A stretch of 64,000 nucleotides of DNA from Cymodocea nodosa (GCA_036874045.1 CM072337.1:3844001-3908000), one strand, 5' to 3'. Numbered from the stretch's first letter, positions 11,662 through 22,040 are shown. Numbers and translations are program-made. The notes: generated by a model not told the origin, from the sequence alone.

Positions 11662-12523
11662 AATTGTATTGTTCGTCTACTTGTGTAAAATTGTATGAAA
11701 TTGTATGATGTACTTGTAATGTAATTGATTCATATTAATGAATATAATTTTTCAAATGCAATTTTCATACAAGTTTTGGATGTGAAATGAATGGAATTTA
11801 TTGAATATTATGTAATTTGTGGAACTTTATGAATGAATATGTAACAGATTTACAATTTTCTGAATGACAGGATAACTGCTTAAAAATTTCTGCATGTTGT
11901 AAGGTAAAATGTAAATTCTGCATAACATAAAATGACCTGCAAGTTAAATCTTTATACAATGTTCAGATTTAAACGAATTTTAATCAGAATGATGCATTAA
12001 TGACATAGATTTAACTTTATTTTAGTTAGTAGAATAAACAAAGAAAAAAATAGAGAGGTACTTACGAGAGTAAAACTTAGAAGTTGCCAAGTGTTAACTC
12101 AACGAAGTAAGTCCGTTGAGTTAACTGTAACTCCACGAGGTCAGTAATATAATATAAGGTCACTCCGTTGAGTTATCTGTAACTCAACGAACTTAGTCCG
12201 TGGAGTTAGCAACAGTAACCAACTGTATTCCATTGAGTAATTTGTAACTCAACGAGGTTAGTTCGTGGATTACCAAAATTTGAAATTAGTAGTGGTACAC
12301 GTACCCATAAAAATAGGAATCACGATAAACGTTACAAGAACGTGTCTTGCAATGAGATTTATTCACTTTATGAATGTGTAGTATATATATAAAATAGAAT
12401 GTTATTTACAAGTTACCAGCACTTTTAAAAGAAAGGAGAATGCGTTGGAGGAACTAGAAGGAGAAGCAGCTGATTCAACTTCATCCGACAACAAATATTT
12501 ATTGAATGGAAAGCTTCAGACTG
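11662..12523 (+). other. Spacer between ORF X and capsid ORF
   Basis: Noncoding and AT-rich, with the hairpin word array at 12093-12270. Counterpart in F: 56031-57113, which also carries the words (56460-56660). A short open stretch at about 12438-12523 (Glu-rich if read from 12437) may be a leader exon; I would not call it a gene. Confidence 0.6.
12093..12270 (+). repeat. Hairpin word array before the capsid ORF
   Basis: At least three CCGTTGAGTTA/TAACTCAACGA-type pairs in a row, some with CCGTGGAGTTA/TAACTCCACGA variants. The pairing is conserved although single words vary. F has the equivalent array at 56460-56660. Confidence 0.78.
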
Positions 12524-12624
12524 GTATGTAATTAATCTTCTACTATTTATTTATGAGCACATGGAACCGTTCTCTAAGCACTAAACGATTAGTAAGAACA
12601 CCTACCTAGGAATTTTCATTGTAG
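12524..12624 (+). other. Candidate intron-like segment upstream of the capsid ORF
   Basis: A 101-base AT-rich stretch starts GTATGT and ends TTTTCATTGTAG, with an ACTAAAC branch-like word inside. Plant introns are commonly of this size and composition. The equivalent place in F keeps the terminal AG and the branch-like word. Splicing to make subgenomic RNA for downstream ORFs is known in some retrovirus-like elements; here it is inference only. Confidence 0.3.
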
Positions 12625-12639
12625 AGGAGTACTGAAAAA

Positions 12640-13894
12640 TTTTCTAAATTGAACTTTAACGAAATTCTTTGGGGTGTAGCTAACCTTTCTTTAAAAGAGA
12701 ACGTAGAAATGGCTGCTCTAGTAGAAAAACCATTAGGAGAGATTCTGTATCCTGAATTAGTTGATGAACCTTCATGTATTCGATTGCCAACCTTTGAGGG
12801 AGATAGGTTTGAACTGAAATCTAATTATATTAGTCAATTGCCACATTTTCATGGATTAGAAAGAGAGGATGCCTATTATTTCCTTAGAGAATTTAATGAA
12901 GTTTGTCAAATGATGAAAATGCCGAACATGAGTATAAATGCTATTAAAGTTAGATATATCCCTTTTTCTTTAAAAGACAGCTAAGAGATGGTTATATACT
13001 CTATCGCCTGATTCAATTTCTACATGGACTGAATTTTGCTCTGTTTTTCTGGAAAAATATTATCCAACACATCAAACAATTAAAAAGAAGAAAGAAATCT
13101 TAATGTGTAGCCAAAAACAGGGTGAATCATTCTAGAAATATTTTGAAAGATTTAAAGATTTACTGACTCAATGTCTACATCACGCAATGAGTAAAGCACA
13201 ATTAATAGGTATAATTTATGAAGGCATAGACGTTTCAACGAAATCTTTATTAGAATCTACTTGTCAAAATGGATTTTTAAAGTTATGTAGTGAAGAAGCA
13301 TGGGCATATTTAGAAAACTTTGTAAAAAGAACTGCATAGTGGGAAAACTTGGCTGAAGCTATTGTAGATAAAAAAATATTGTCGAGAGGAATGCATGAAA
13401 TAGATTCAAATACTATGCTTGAGGTGAAATTAAATGAATTAACAAATAAAATAGAAGAGTTATCATTAAATCAAAAGCTAGTAGAAAAGAATGCAAACAT
13501 AAATGACTTAGATATTATTTATGCTAGAAATCAGAGAGATAACTTGGGAAATTCTTATAATCCTAATTGGAGAAATCACCGAAATTTATCTTGGAAAAAC
13601 AACAATTTCTAAGGAGGAGAAAATATAAATGAGAAGAATATAAGTTATGAAGCATTACTGGAATAAGGATCTAGAATAGAGAAATTAGAAAAGATAATCC
13701 AACAATTAAACAATCGTCTAGATTTTGTATTTGGAAGTGCTGCAATTCAAAATCAGAATAGAAATATACCACTTAGATAGAAGGAACCAATGGAAGTTAG
13801 ACCTACCGGAGGATTGCTAATACAAGTTATACCTAATCCTATCAATAAAACGGTTAATGAAATTGATACCTCTTCTGGGAGGGTAGCTGAATGA
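12640..13894 (+). pseudogene. Displaced gag capsid domain downstream of pol (fossil)
   Basis: This ORF is the Athila-type gag capsid region. It has CIRLPTFEGDRFELKS, ISQLPHFHGLEREDAYYFLR, the EFNEVCQMMKMP block, the SEEAWAYLENF block and GMHEIDSNTMLEVKL followed by a Leu-rich heptad stretch. These occur in the same order as in ordinary Athila gag, where they come first, before zinc knuckle and protease. Here they follow pol and ORF X and precede the F-box ORF. F has the same domain in the same place (54773-56030, minus). Broken. It could in principle be expressed separately from the knuckle half at 4204-5034. Confidence 0.8.
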
Positions 13895-13958
13895 AGCAGC
13901 ATATCTGAAGCAACTATCTATATGTATATATGTTTTTTTATTTTTAGTTAATAGTATC

Positions 13959-14019
13959 GTAGAGTTAATCCTTAACTCAACGAACTTAGTCCGTTGAGTT
14001 ACTCCTTAACTCCACGAGG
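13959..14019 (+). repeat. Hairpin words before the F-box ORF
   Basis: GAGTTAATCCTTAACTC (13962-13978) is followed by CCGTTGAGTTACTCCTTAAC plus TCCACGAGG. Both pairs can fold into hairpins. They lie 67-127 bases upstream of the F-box ATG at 14086. Confidence 0.72.
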
Positions 14020-14085
14020 GTGTGCAATAGTTATGTTAATTTTTGTTTCTGCTAAATTTTTGTTTGTGTTATACAGAATCGACAA

Positions 14086-15225
14086 ATGGAATTGATGCAA
14101 TTACCGTTGGATGCACTAAGGGAAGTACTGAGTAACTTGTCAGCTAAAGATCTGTGCAGGCTATGTTGTGTATCAAAGGAAATTAAAAACTATATTGAAG
14201 AAAAATATTTTTAGGGACTACAAGCTGCAAAAATGACTAAGATTAGAGATGGATTCATATGGAGGTCATTTAATCGTAGTTCAATTAACCATGAATATCT
14301 GGCTATGGAAGAAACTACTGGAATTCCACCCAATGCATTAGAAGGAATAAATCATATTATGGGGATAGATGAAGGATTAATCATATACAAGACGAGACCA
14401 AGGTATGCAAGTTTATTATTACCTGATATTTTGATAAGAAATCCTATAACAGGAGAAGAATGGAATATAGGAAGACCTAATAGATTTGAAGCACCAACTG
14501 TAAATTGTAGGTCAGCTTTAATATTTTCTGATAAAAATTCTGCAATTCCTGAAAAATTATATTATTGGAGACCTATAGGAAATTGGGGTGAAGATTTACG
14601 CTTAAGTGTGTATAATTTTCTGAATAGATCTTGGAATGAAAATATTATGATATATCTAGGACAAAAATCATTAATTAACCAAACACATGTCATACTTGAT
14701 GGATATATATATCTAGTCATAGAGATATCAATAGCATATGGATCTGATTTATATATAGTGAGCATAGACAGTTATGATGAATATATAGAAATATTACCTG
14801 TATCGAGTGAAATAGCTAAACCACCATCTGCAAAATTTAATAAAATTCAAATAGGAATGTGGTATAATGAAGAAGATGATCCTACTTTATGTTTGATAAG
14901 ATGGTGGGATGAACTGATGAAATTTCAAATATGGATTAAGGAAGACATAAATGAATGGAAGTGGGAAGAGGAGTATATTGGAATAGATGTAGAAATAGAA
15001 ACTGCTACATTACCCTAGAATCAAAAAGGATCCCTTTTTGCATTTCATATCATTAATGGTAATACACTTGTATTTGGAATTTATAATATATTACATGTTT
15101 ACAAATTAAGAAGGAACAAGAATTGCATTAAAACAGAATTAATAGCAAGAAGAACTATGCTTAAAAAGTTTGCATGGACTGACACGTTTATTCCATTTGT
15201 TTCTACTTTTCAATCATGTTCTTAA
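14086..15225 (+). pseudogene. Captured F-box / F-box-associated protein gene (fossil cargo)
   Basis: The ATG at 14086 follows TTATACAG, a good 3' splice-site-like sequence whose AG is kept in F. The first 40 residues form an F-box: LPLDALREVLSNLSAKDL, then LCCVSKEI, the region that binds SKP1 in SCF ubiquitin ligases. The rest resembles a plant F-box-associated (FBA) domain: ILIRNPITGEEWNIG matches the usual 'NP-T-E' block, followed by VILDGYIYL, a YIEILPV strand and a W-rich FQIWIKEDINEWKW block. Total length of about 380 codons is normal for plant FBA proteins. It lies between the capsid ORF and the 3' noncoding region. A second copy is in F (53515-54646). Broken. The F-box assignment is strong, the FBA part moderately so; any target is unknown. 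Confidence 0.78.
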
Positions 15226-15668
15226 GCTGTGATTTTGTGTGTTTAATGTTGTGTGTATTCTGCATTTATTTTTAGAAAAAAAGAAAAGGAAAAAATATAT
15301 AGTTTTCATTTTATTGTAAAAAAAAAAACAAAAAAACAAAATATCAATCCAGTTTGTTGGTATCTGTCTGGGAAACCAACTGGCTTGCTTGTGAGCCACT
15401 AGAGGCATAGGAGCCTGGGTTCCACACAAGACATTGATTTATCAATATCTGTTAAATGTTATTTTATTTTATATTTTACTTTTATCTGTGAATGAAAAGT
15501 TTTTCAGAATCAAAAATCGAAATATGTAGAAGGAGATACAAACGGAACATGGTATGTAACCGATTACTTGCCCTGAATTTAAAAAAAAAAAAAAAAAAAT
15601 TGTATTCATGCTTGCTACAATTACTATACTTATTGTCAAATCTTTTACATTGAGGACAATGCAAAATG

Positions 15669-15685
15669 TAGGCATGGGGGGGAGG
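15669..15685 (+). other. Internal polypurine-like tract
   Basis: TAGGCATGGGGGGGAGG preceded by CATTGAGGACAATG, the phrase that in Athila/Tat-type elements normally stands close to the 3' LTR. Here it lies 1.3 kb before it, and a second tract stands at the LTR itself. Confidence 0.5.
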
Positions 15686-16280
15686 TAATTGAAGTAACAA
15701 CCATGTAAGTTTGTTAATTAAAGAAATTAAAATGATACTGCAAAGTTGTGGAAATTGAAAATTTTTATGAACTTGCTGTAACTATCCGATAATTGAGATT
15801 ATAAAATTTATATAAACTGTAACTACTTGAATGTTATATTTAGAAGGCTATATAAGATGCTATAGAATTTACTATTTATGCAAATCTAGATATAGTATCT
15901 TATGTTTTTTTCTGAATTTCATGAGTTTAACAGTTTCATGATTTTAAAATGAAATCAGAATGCTTAATGAAAAATCAGTAAATTATTTGAAGTCCTGAAG
16001 GAGCTGAAATGTGAATTCTAGATTAAATGAAACACATATGATTAAAGATACATTTAATTTGACTGATTGAACTTGTAGAATGATTTATGTGTAGATCTTA
16101 TTAAACTACAGAAAAAGTATGAGCTTATTGTTATGGATTCATATTTATAGTAAATGATAGAAGCAGGACTATATGAGATTGGTGATTACTACATCTGTAT
16201 TAATGAAATACATACATATACAGTATGTGATTAATGTTTTGTGTGTGTATTTTGATTGAAAATAAAAATAAAAATTTTGA

Positions 16281-16472
16281 GAGTTTATTGACTTGTTTGA
16301 TCACGAGCCTTTTGTACTTGAGTAGATAGGTATGTAAGGATTGTTGACATGAAAAAGGACTCTTGAAATCTGGCAACCTAAGATCCTGATCAAATCTGGG
16401 ATTGTTGACTGAAAGCTCGTTACATGGGTACATTAGAAAGCTCTTGTATGATTCAAGCTTGTCAAATTAACT
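16281..16472 (+). repeat. Conserved 190-base block shared with copia elements
   Basis: Begins GAGTTTATTGACTTG and contains TTTGATCACGAGCC, TAGGTATGTAAGGATTGTTG, GGGATTGTTGACTGAAAGCT and GTACATTAGAAAGCTCTTGT. Nearly the same sequence stands at 30923-31113 (+) in copia A and 35885-36077 (-) in copia B. By eye about nine bases in ten agree between G2 and A. No reading frame is kept open in all copies. Confidence 0.9.
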
Positions 16473-16990
16473 TTTAAAGTACGAAAAAAAAAAAGAGAAA
16501 AAAAAAAAATATATATATATATACATATACTATTCTGAAAAGATACAAGTGTTTTGCGAAATACAGATATCTTATGAATCGAGTATATTTTCTGTTATCT
16601 AGAATTGTTGTAATATGAATCTAGAATTGACTTTTGAAGTTGTTTAATAGAGATACAATTCTTTATTCTACTTGTCTTAATCATATTGAATTGGATTGTA
16701 TTTTGATTCGTATGTTGTTGAAATTTCTTCTAGAAATCTTATTGGAAAATTCAGGATGATAGATGATGAAAAGAAGAATAAGCGATAATATAATTAACAC
16801 TTATGTGATGATGATATACTTTGTATGTAATTTGCATATATTCTAAGTATATTTGTAGGTTGATTGTTGGAACATACAGAATATATTTTTATGCTAAACA
16901 AAAGAAAAAAAAGAAAGAAGAAGAATCAGTTCTAGCACTTTTTGAAAGACCAATTAATTAGATCTTAGTTAGCTAAGGGACTAGCAAAAT

Positions 16991-17006
16991 TTAGGTATGG
17001 GGGAAG
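16991..17006 (+). other. Polypurine tract of G2
   Basis: TTAGGTATGGGGGAAG directly abuts the TG of the 3' LTR at 17007, as expected for the plus-strand primer. Confidence 0.8.
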
Positions 17007-19176
17007 TGTTTAGAATGAAAAAGTGCATATTATTAAGGGTTAAATGATGGTTAATTGCATAATATTTAGCTTATCATATAAAAATTAAGCCATTATGTTA
17101 TAATTGCACTGTTATATGCTTTAATTAAAGAATCTGCTTAATTTTGGGGAATTAATGTTAATTTAGTACATTTCTGAACTATCGGTAAGTTGCAGGCTGT
17201 GAAATTCTTAAGTATCCAAATTTTCTGATATATTCAGATAGTTATGTTTAACAGACTGAACATGTATCAGATAGTTATGTTTAAATTGCCGAACAGTTAT
17301 GTTTTGAGAGAATATTTTATTATTTCCTGAAGTACACGTGTCGAAACTATAATGCATGACTTAAGTGAACTTTCGGTGAGTTATCTATAACTATCCGAAA
17401 TTGCAGCTAGGCATCGGATAGTTATCCCTGTAACTCTCCGAAATCTCTTTTTATTTATAAAATAGCTGAGGACACATGTCATGTTCTGGTAAAGTGACTT
17501 AAGTGGATTTTCGGTGAGTTAGCTGTAACTATCCGAAATGCATCTAGGCATTAGATAGTTAGACCTGTAACTCTCCGAAATGTTATTTTATGATTAAAAT
17601 GCTGTTGACACGTGTCGAGATCTGGTAGATTTACTTAAGTTATATATCGGTGAGTTATTTGTAGCTATCCGAAATGCATTTGAGCATCGAATAGTTAAGT
17701 TTATAAGTATCCGAAATGCACCTAAGCATCGGATAGTAAAATTTATGCAAGTGTTTTATAGTTAAATCAATGAAGAAAGTCCGTTGAGTTACCTGTAACT
17801 CCACGAACTATTTATTTTCTAATATACCACTGTAGCGGTTGCAGAAATAGGACAATTGGAAGAAAAATCACGACTGCACGTATCGCGCAGGGAGAAGAAA
17901 GCATCGTCGTTGATATGAATAAAGGAAATCCAACCGACCATTCAAGTAGAAGCAGTTACTACTAAAGAAATATAAAAGAAAAGAAGAAAAAGAAGAAAAT
18001 GGTGTGATCGATGGATGGCCAGTGTATATAGAGGAGGAGCACTGAGCTTTCTGTAGATAGTATTGGCGATTCTTTGAAGTATCACACCAACCATCGTTAC
18101 CACCACCACAATCACCAACCATTGGAGGTCTGTGAGAATATTTTCTTGATGTCGGGTCAATTCCGAGCCAAATACAGTGCCTGACAACCACTGTGAGGAG
18201 TGATCGCGTCGCGGGAAGGGAAGCCATTTTCACCAAGGGCCAACTCATATTTCAAGAGATCGTAAAGCTTTTAGCCTTGGCTTCGGGTTGATACCTGTAT
18301 ACTGAAGAGAAGATTATCTTGCAATTCTAGACTTGCAATTCTATAGGGAGAGGAGACAGAATTGTAAGTGGTTTAATTTTCAATGGTGTAATCGCGTTGC
18401 AAGTAGTGTCAGAAGTATTTACTATCAAGTGAGATTATTTTACATTTCACCTTTCGCCCATTTCCATGTTCATATTAAAACAAAAATACCAAAAACAATT
18501 TATCTATGTTGGTATGTTGTATTTGAGTGTTGTATTGTTTGTGTTGTATCGTGATTAATGTTATCTTTGTCAGTGTTGTGATTGTTTTATGTTTGTTTTA
18601 GTTTTACAGTTTACAAAAATTGGTTCGTTCAAAAGACTTAAAGATTTTAATGGTTACTGTTTGAATTATCTGAATGTTAGTATTGCTTAATGATAAATCC
18701 AATGTTAACTAACATTAAAGAGCTTAATTAATGTTATTTACAATTTGTGGAATCGTCCAATGGTTGGCCGAATTCCTCTGTAAATAACAATATTAAAAAG
18801 AAAAAACAGGCTCGTGGAGTTAACTTAAGTCCACAAGGTTAGTCTGTTGAGTTAGCCATAACTCAACGAACTTTGTCTGTTGAGTTAACTGTAATTCAAC
18901 GAAGAGCTTATTGAATATATAAATTTGATTGTTAACAAACGAACAGTTCTCAAATTCTTTAGCAATTCCCTATGGGATCGACTTGTACTTGCACACTAAT
19001 ACAATAGACACTATGCACTTGTAGTTAAAGTACAAATTGGAATTAATATCTAAATTGTATTAAAGGTTGTTTGTTTACTTCTAAAAGAAAGTATAAGCAT
19101 AAAGATAAATTAACTAAGTAAAAACTGAAGTAACAAATCCAAGTTTTTCTATTGTCGTGCTAGGAAAACACAAACA
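17007..19176 (+). repeat. G2 3' LTR (2170 bp)
   Basis: Direct repeat of 1917-4086 with the same length and ends. U3 units lie at 17335-17756, where the CACGTG palindromes at 17335 and 17609 remain and the other two have changed. TATAAAAG lies at 17971. Followed by TCTAG (19177-19181). Confidence 0.93.
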
Positions 19177-19181
19177 TCTAG
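19177..19181. repeat. Target site duplication TCTAG, right copy
   Basis: Matches 1912-1916 and marks where G1 pol resumes. Confidence 0.93.
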
Positions 19182-20059
19182 CAATTTTGCTAGTCTTTAA
19201 TCAATTTTCTATAAAATCCAGCATGTCCTAGAAATGATCTAATATCTTTTACAGATTTAGGTTCTGGTAAATTAGAAATTACTTCTATTTTAGCTTTATC
19301 TACTTCCAACCCTTTCTTTGAAACAACATGCCCCAAGACTATTCCTTATTTAACCATGAAGTGACATTTTTCCCAATTTAGAACCAGACATTTTTCCACA
19401 TAGCGTTTTAAGAATTGTTCTAAATTGTTTAAACACACTTCATATGAAGTTCCATAAATAGTAAAATCATCCATAAAGATTTCTTAAAAATCTTCAGTCA
19501 TTCTAGTGAATATGCCCTACATACACCTTTGAAAGGTGGTTGGTACATTGCATAATCCAAATGGCATTCTCTTAAAAGCATAAGTTCCATTAGGATAGGT
19601 GAAAGTTGTTTTCTCTTGATCCTCTAATGCTATTGGAACTTGGTTAAATCCTAAATACCCGTTTAGGAAACAAAAATATTCTTGCCCAACTAATTTCTTT
19701 AGCATTTGATCTATAAAAGGTAAGGGAAAATGATCTTTCCTAATCACAACATTCAGCTTTCTATAGTCTATACACACTCTCCAACCTTATTGAATTCTAG
19801 TAGGTATCAAGTCCTGACTTTCATTCCTAATAACTATTAATCCTGATTTCTTGGGAACTAAATGGATTGGACTAACCCATGAGTTATCAGAAATCAGATA
19901 AATTATGTCATTATCTAACCATTTCACTATTTCCTTCCTGACTACTTCTTTAAGGTTTGGATTTAATCTCCTCTCAGGAATTCTAATTGGTTTAGCATTC
20001 TCTTCTAAATATATGTGGTGACAGCATAAGGTTGCACTTAACCCTTTTATATCAGTCAT
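19182..20059 (-). pseudogene. G1 reverse transcriptase (fossil)
   Basis: Minus-strand gypsy RT: SWVSPIHLVPKKSGL at 19787-20059, then CIDYRKLNVV, HFPLPFIDQMLKKLVGQ and MPFGLCNVPTTFQRCM at 19517-19777, then the palm and thumb region down to the insertion point. It matches G2 6030-6960. Broken. Confidence 0.85.
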
Positions 20060-20275
20060 AGTCCATCCTATTGCCTCTTTATAAGTTTTTACTACATATT
20101 TTAATTTAGAAATTTGATTCTCTTTTAAATTTGAAGTAATAATGATTGGACATGTTTATTTTTCTTCTAGAAATATATAGGTTAATTCAGGAGGTAAAAG
20201 TTTTAAATCTAAATGTTGCCCATCAGAAGCTAGAGTTCCTAATTGAACATCATCATTTTCTATATTAATCTCTTC

Positions 20276-20761
20276 CTAATCTCCTTCTATATTTATGCTT
20301 TCACTTTCTCCTAAATTTTCAGAATTTAGTTGCCTATTTAATTGTTCTTGAATCACATCATCTAGCATATGTCCTTCATCCTCTAAAAACTCTATAGTTT
20401 GTAAGGACATTTCTAACTCCTCAAACTTTTCTGGTTTGAAAATGTTTAATTGAGTATCCTCATTACCATATACTAACTTCATTACTCTAGTTTTACAATT
20501 TATAACAGCCCTTGATGTTGCTAAGAATGGCCTTTCCAAGATTAAAGATGTATCATGATTTTTATGCTTAATTTGTTGGGAATCCAAAATTACAATATTA
20601 ATAGGATATATGAAGTTTTTGATTTTAATTAAGACATCCTCTATTTTTCCTCTAGGGTATCTTATACTTCTATCAGCTAATTGAATAACAGTCCTAGTAG
20701 GGATTAAGCCTTCTAATACCAAGGATGCAAATATATCACTTAGCAAAACATATACCTGCAC
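20276..20761 (-). pseudogene. G1 aspartic protease (fossil)
   Basis: Minus-strand match to the G2 protease: SDIFASLVLEGLIPT, then RPFLATSRAVINCKT and an acidic tail. The part with the active-site block lies just upstream, at about 20761-20800. Broken. Confidence 0.8.
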
Positions 20762-21179
20762 CTAGGTCTATTAAGGTTCTTTCTAGAATGGTATTTCCTA
20801 TGATGCATGATATAACAGGAATTTCAAGATCAGATAACCTTTTAGGAATTTATGGCAGAAATAGGGAACTACTTTGCTCAGCTAAAAAGACTTTCCTTAA
20901 AACTTTTCACTCTCTTTTCTTAGTACACCAATCCTTAAGAAATTTAGTACAAGGTGGCATTTTTTGCAATAAGTCTAACAAAGGATGTTAACTTGTACTT
21001 TTTCAAAAATTTCTCTAATTTTTTCTTATTTTTTAGGAAATGTTTATTGTAATCTTTCAGGATAGGGTGCTAATGATTATGATTTAAAAGATTCTTTATT
21101 TTTTATTTGATTTGTTTGATCATTTTTAGTCTCATTTTCAGATTCAGATTTTCTTCATTGATTTCTATGTTTTTAGATA

Positions 21180-21960
21180 TTACATTTTCATTATCATTTT
21201 GATTTTTGTCTTATCCACCTTTATGTTACTTTCTTTTTGAATTCTTGGTGGTATATCAGTTCCAGATCTTAATGTTGTACATACATCTTCCAGATTTTTG
21301 TTACTTTCATGATGTTCTTGTATATCATTTTCGTGATTATAATCTTCAACTTTTTTTAGTTTTAAATTGCATTCTTTAAATTCTATTGCATTGGTATTTT
21401 CTTTTGTTTGTATGTCTTGCAAATTATACAAATTTGTAATATTAAATTTTTCATTTGTGTTTTCCTGTTGCATAACTTGTAATTTCATTGTAAATTTGTC
21501 CAATGCTTTTAATTTTCTTTCCAGATCATCTAATCTCATTGCATTCAATTTTTGATCAATTTTCATTATGGTTTTTTCAGTTTCGTAAATGATATCAATT
21601 TTAGGTTCTAAATATTCTTCCCTATAGTTTAATTGGTTGACTTCTTGTTGCTGACACATATATTGTTCTAGTTTGTCCATGTTTTGCTCTAAGCTATGCT
21701 CCAGTCTATCATACCTATCCCACACTTCCTTGTCTCTCAACATATTACACATTCTAAATTGACCATCAGTTGGGTAAACTATAGGATTCTCATACTCAAC
21801 TCTATTATATTGAAGATAATTCATTTGTTGTTTATGTGATCTAACCATCTTCAATCGTTTTAGTTTCAAACAATCAGAAATGTCGTGACCTTCCTAATTT
21901 CAGAATTCACATATGCTAACTATAGGTTTTAGAAATCTTTGAGCATAAGCATATGCCATA
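21180..21960 (-). pseudogene. G1 gag C-terminal half (fossil)
   Basis: Minus-strand match to G2 4204-5034. The zinc knuckle lies at about 21870-21930, followed by the charged coiled-coil region (YDRLEHSLEQNMDKLEQYMC). It again starts only about 80 bases after the primer site, with no capsid domain in front. The stretch 20800-21180 carries the linker to the protease. Broken. Confidence 0.78.
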
Positions 21961-22040
21961 TTCTCAATTATAAAATAAAACACACAACACTCTCTCTGCT
22001 ATTAAACAAAACAACACTCACAGTTGCTTAGCTTCTCAAT

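Larger units (their letters stand above)
15226..17006 (+). other. G2 3' noncoding region, shared in part with copia elements
   Basis: No coding sequence is seen. It contains a poly(A) run near 15581-15599, a second purine tract at 15669-15685, and from about 15840 onward sequence that can be followed, with gaps, along the 3' noncoding region of copia A (about 30515-31465) and copia B (minus, about 35520-36490). The best block is 16281-16472. It ends in the purine tract of the 3' LTR. Confidence 0.75.
1917..19176 (+). mobile_element. G2: complete-length Athila-type Ty3/gypsy element
   Basis: A 17.3-kb element bounded by two 2170-bp LTRs that start TGTTTAGAATG and end AAACACAAACA, with a 5-bp duplication TCTAG. 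In order: 5' LTR, tRNA-Asp-like primer site, gag C-half with zinc knuckle, protease, RT, RNase H, integrase, ORF X, gag capsid domain, F-box ORF, long 3' noncoding region, purine tract, 3' LTR. The two LTRs differ at roughly 3-5 % of positions in the stretches I compared by eye. On the usual plant clock that suggests insertion very roughly 1-2 million years ago. All ORFs are broken, with more than ten breaks overall. The arrangement after pol is unusual for the lineage. Confidence 0.93.

Noticed and set aside
14086-15225. F-box ORF as an ordinary host gene that happens to lie here
   Set aside because: It lies inside an LTR-bounded element with matching target duplication, and a second copy has the same neighbours in element F.
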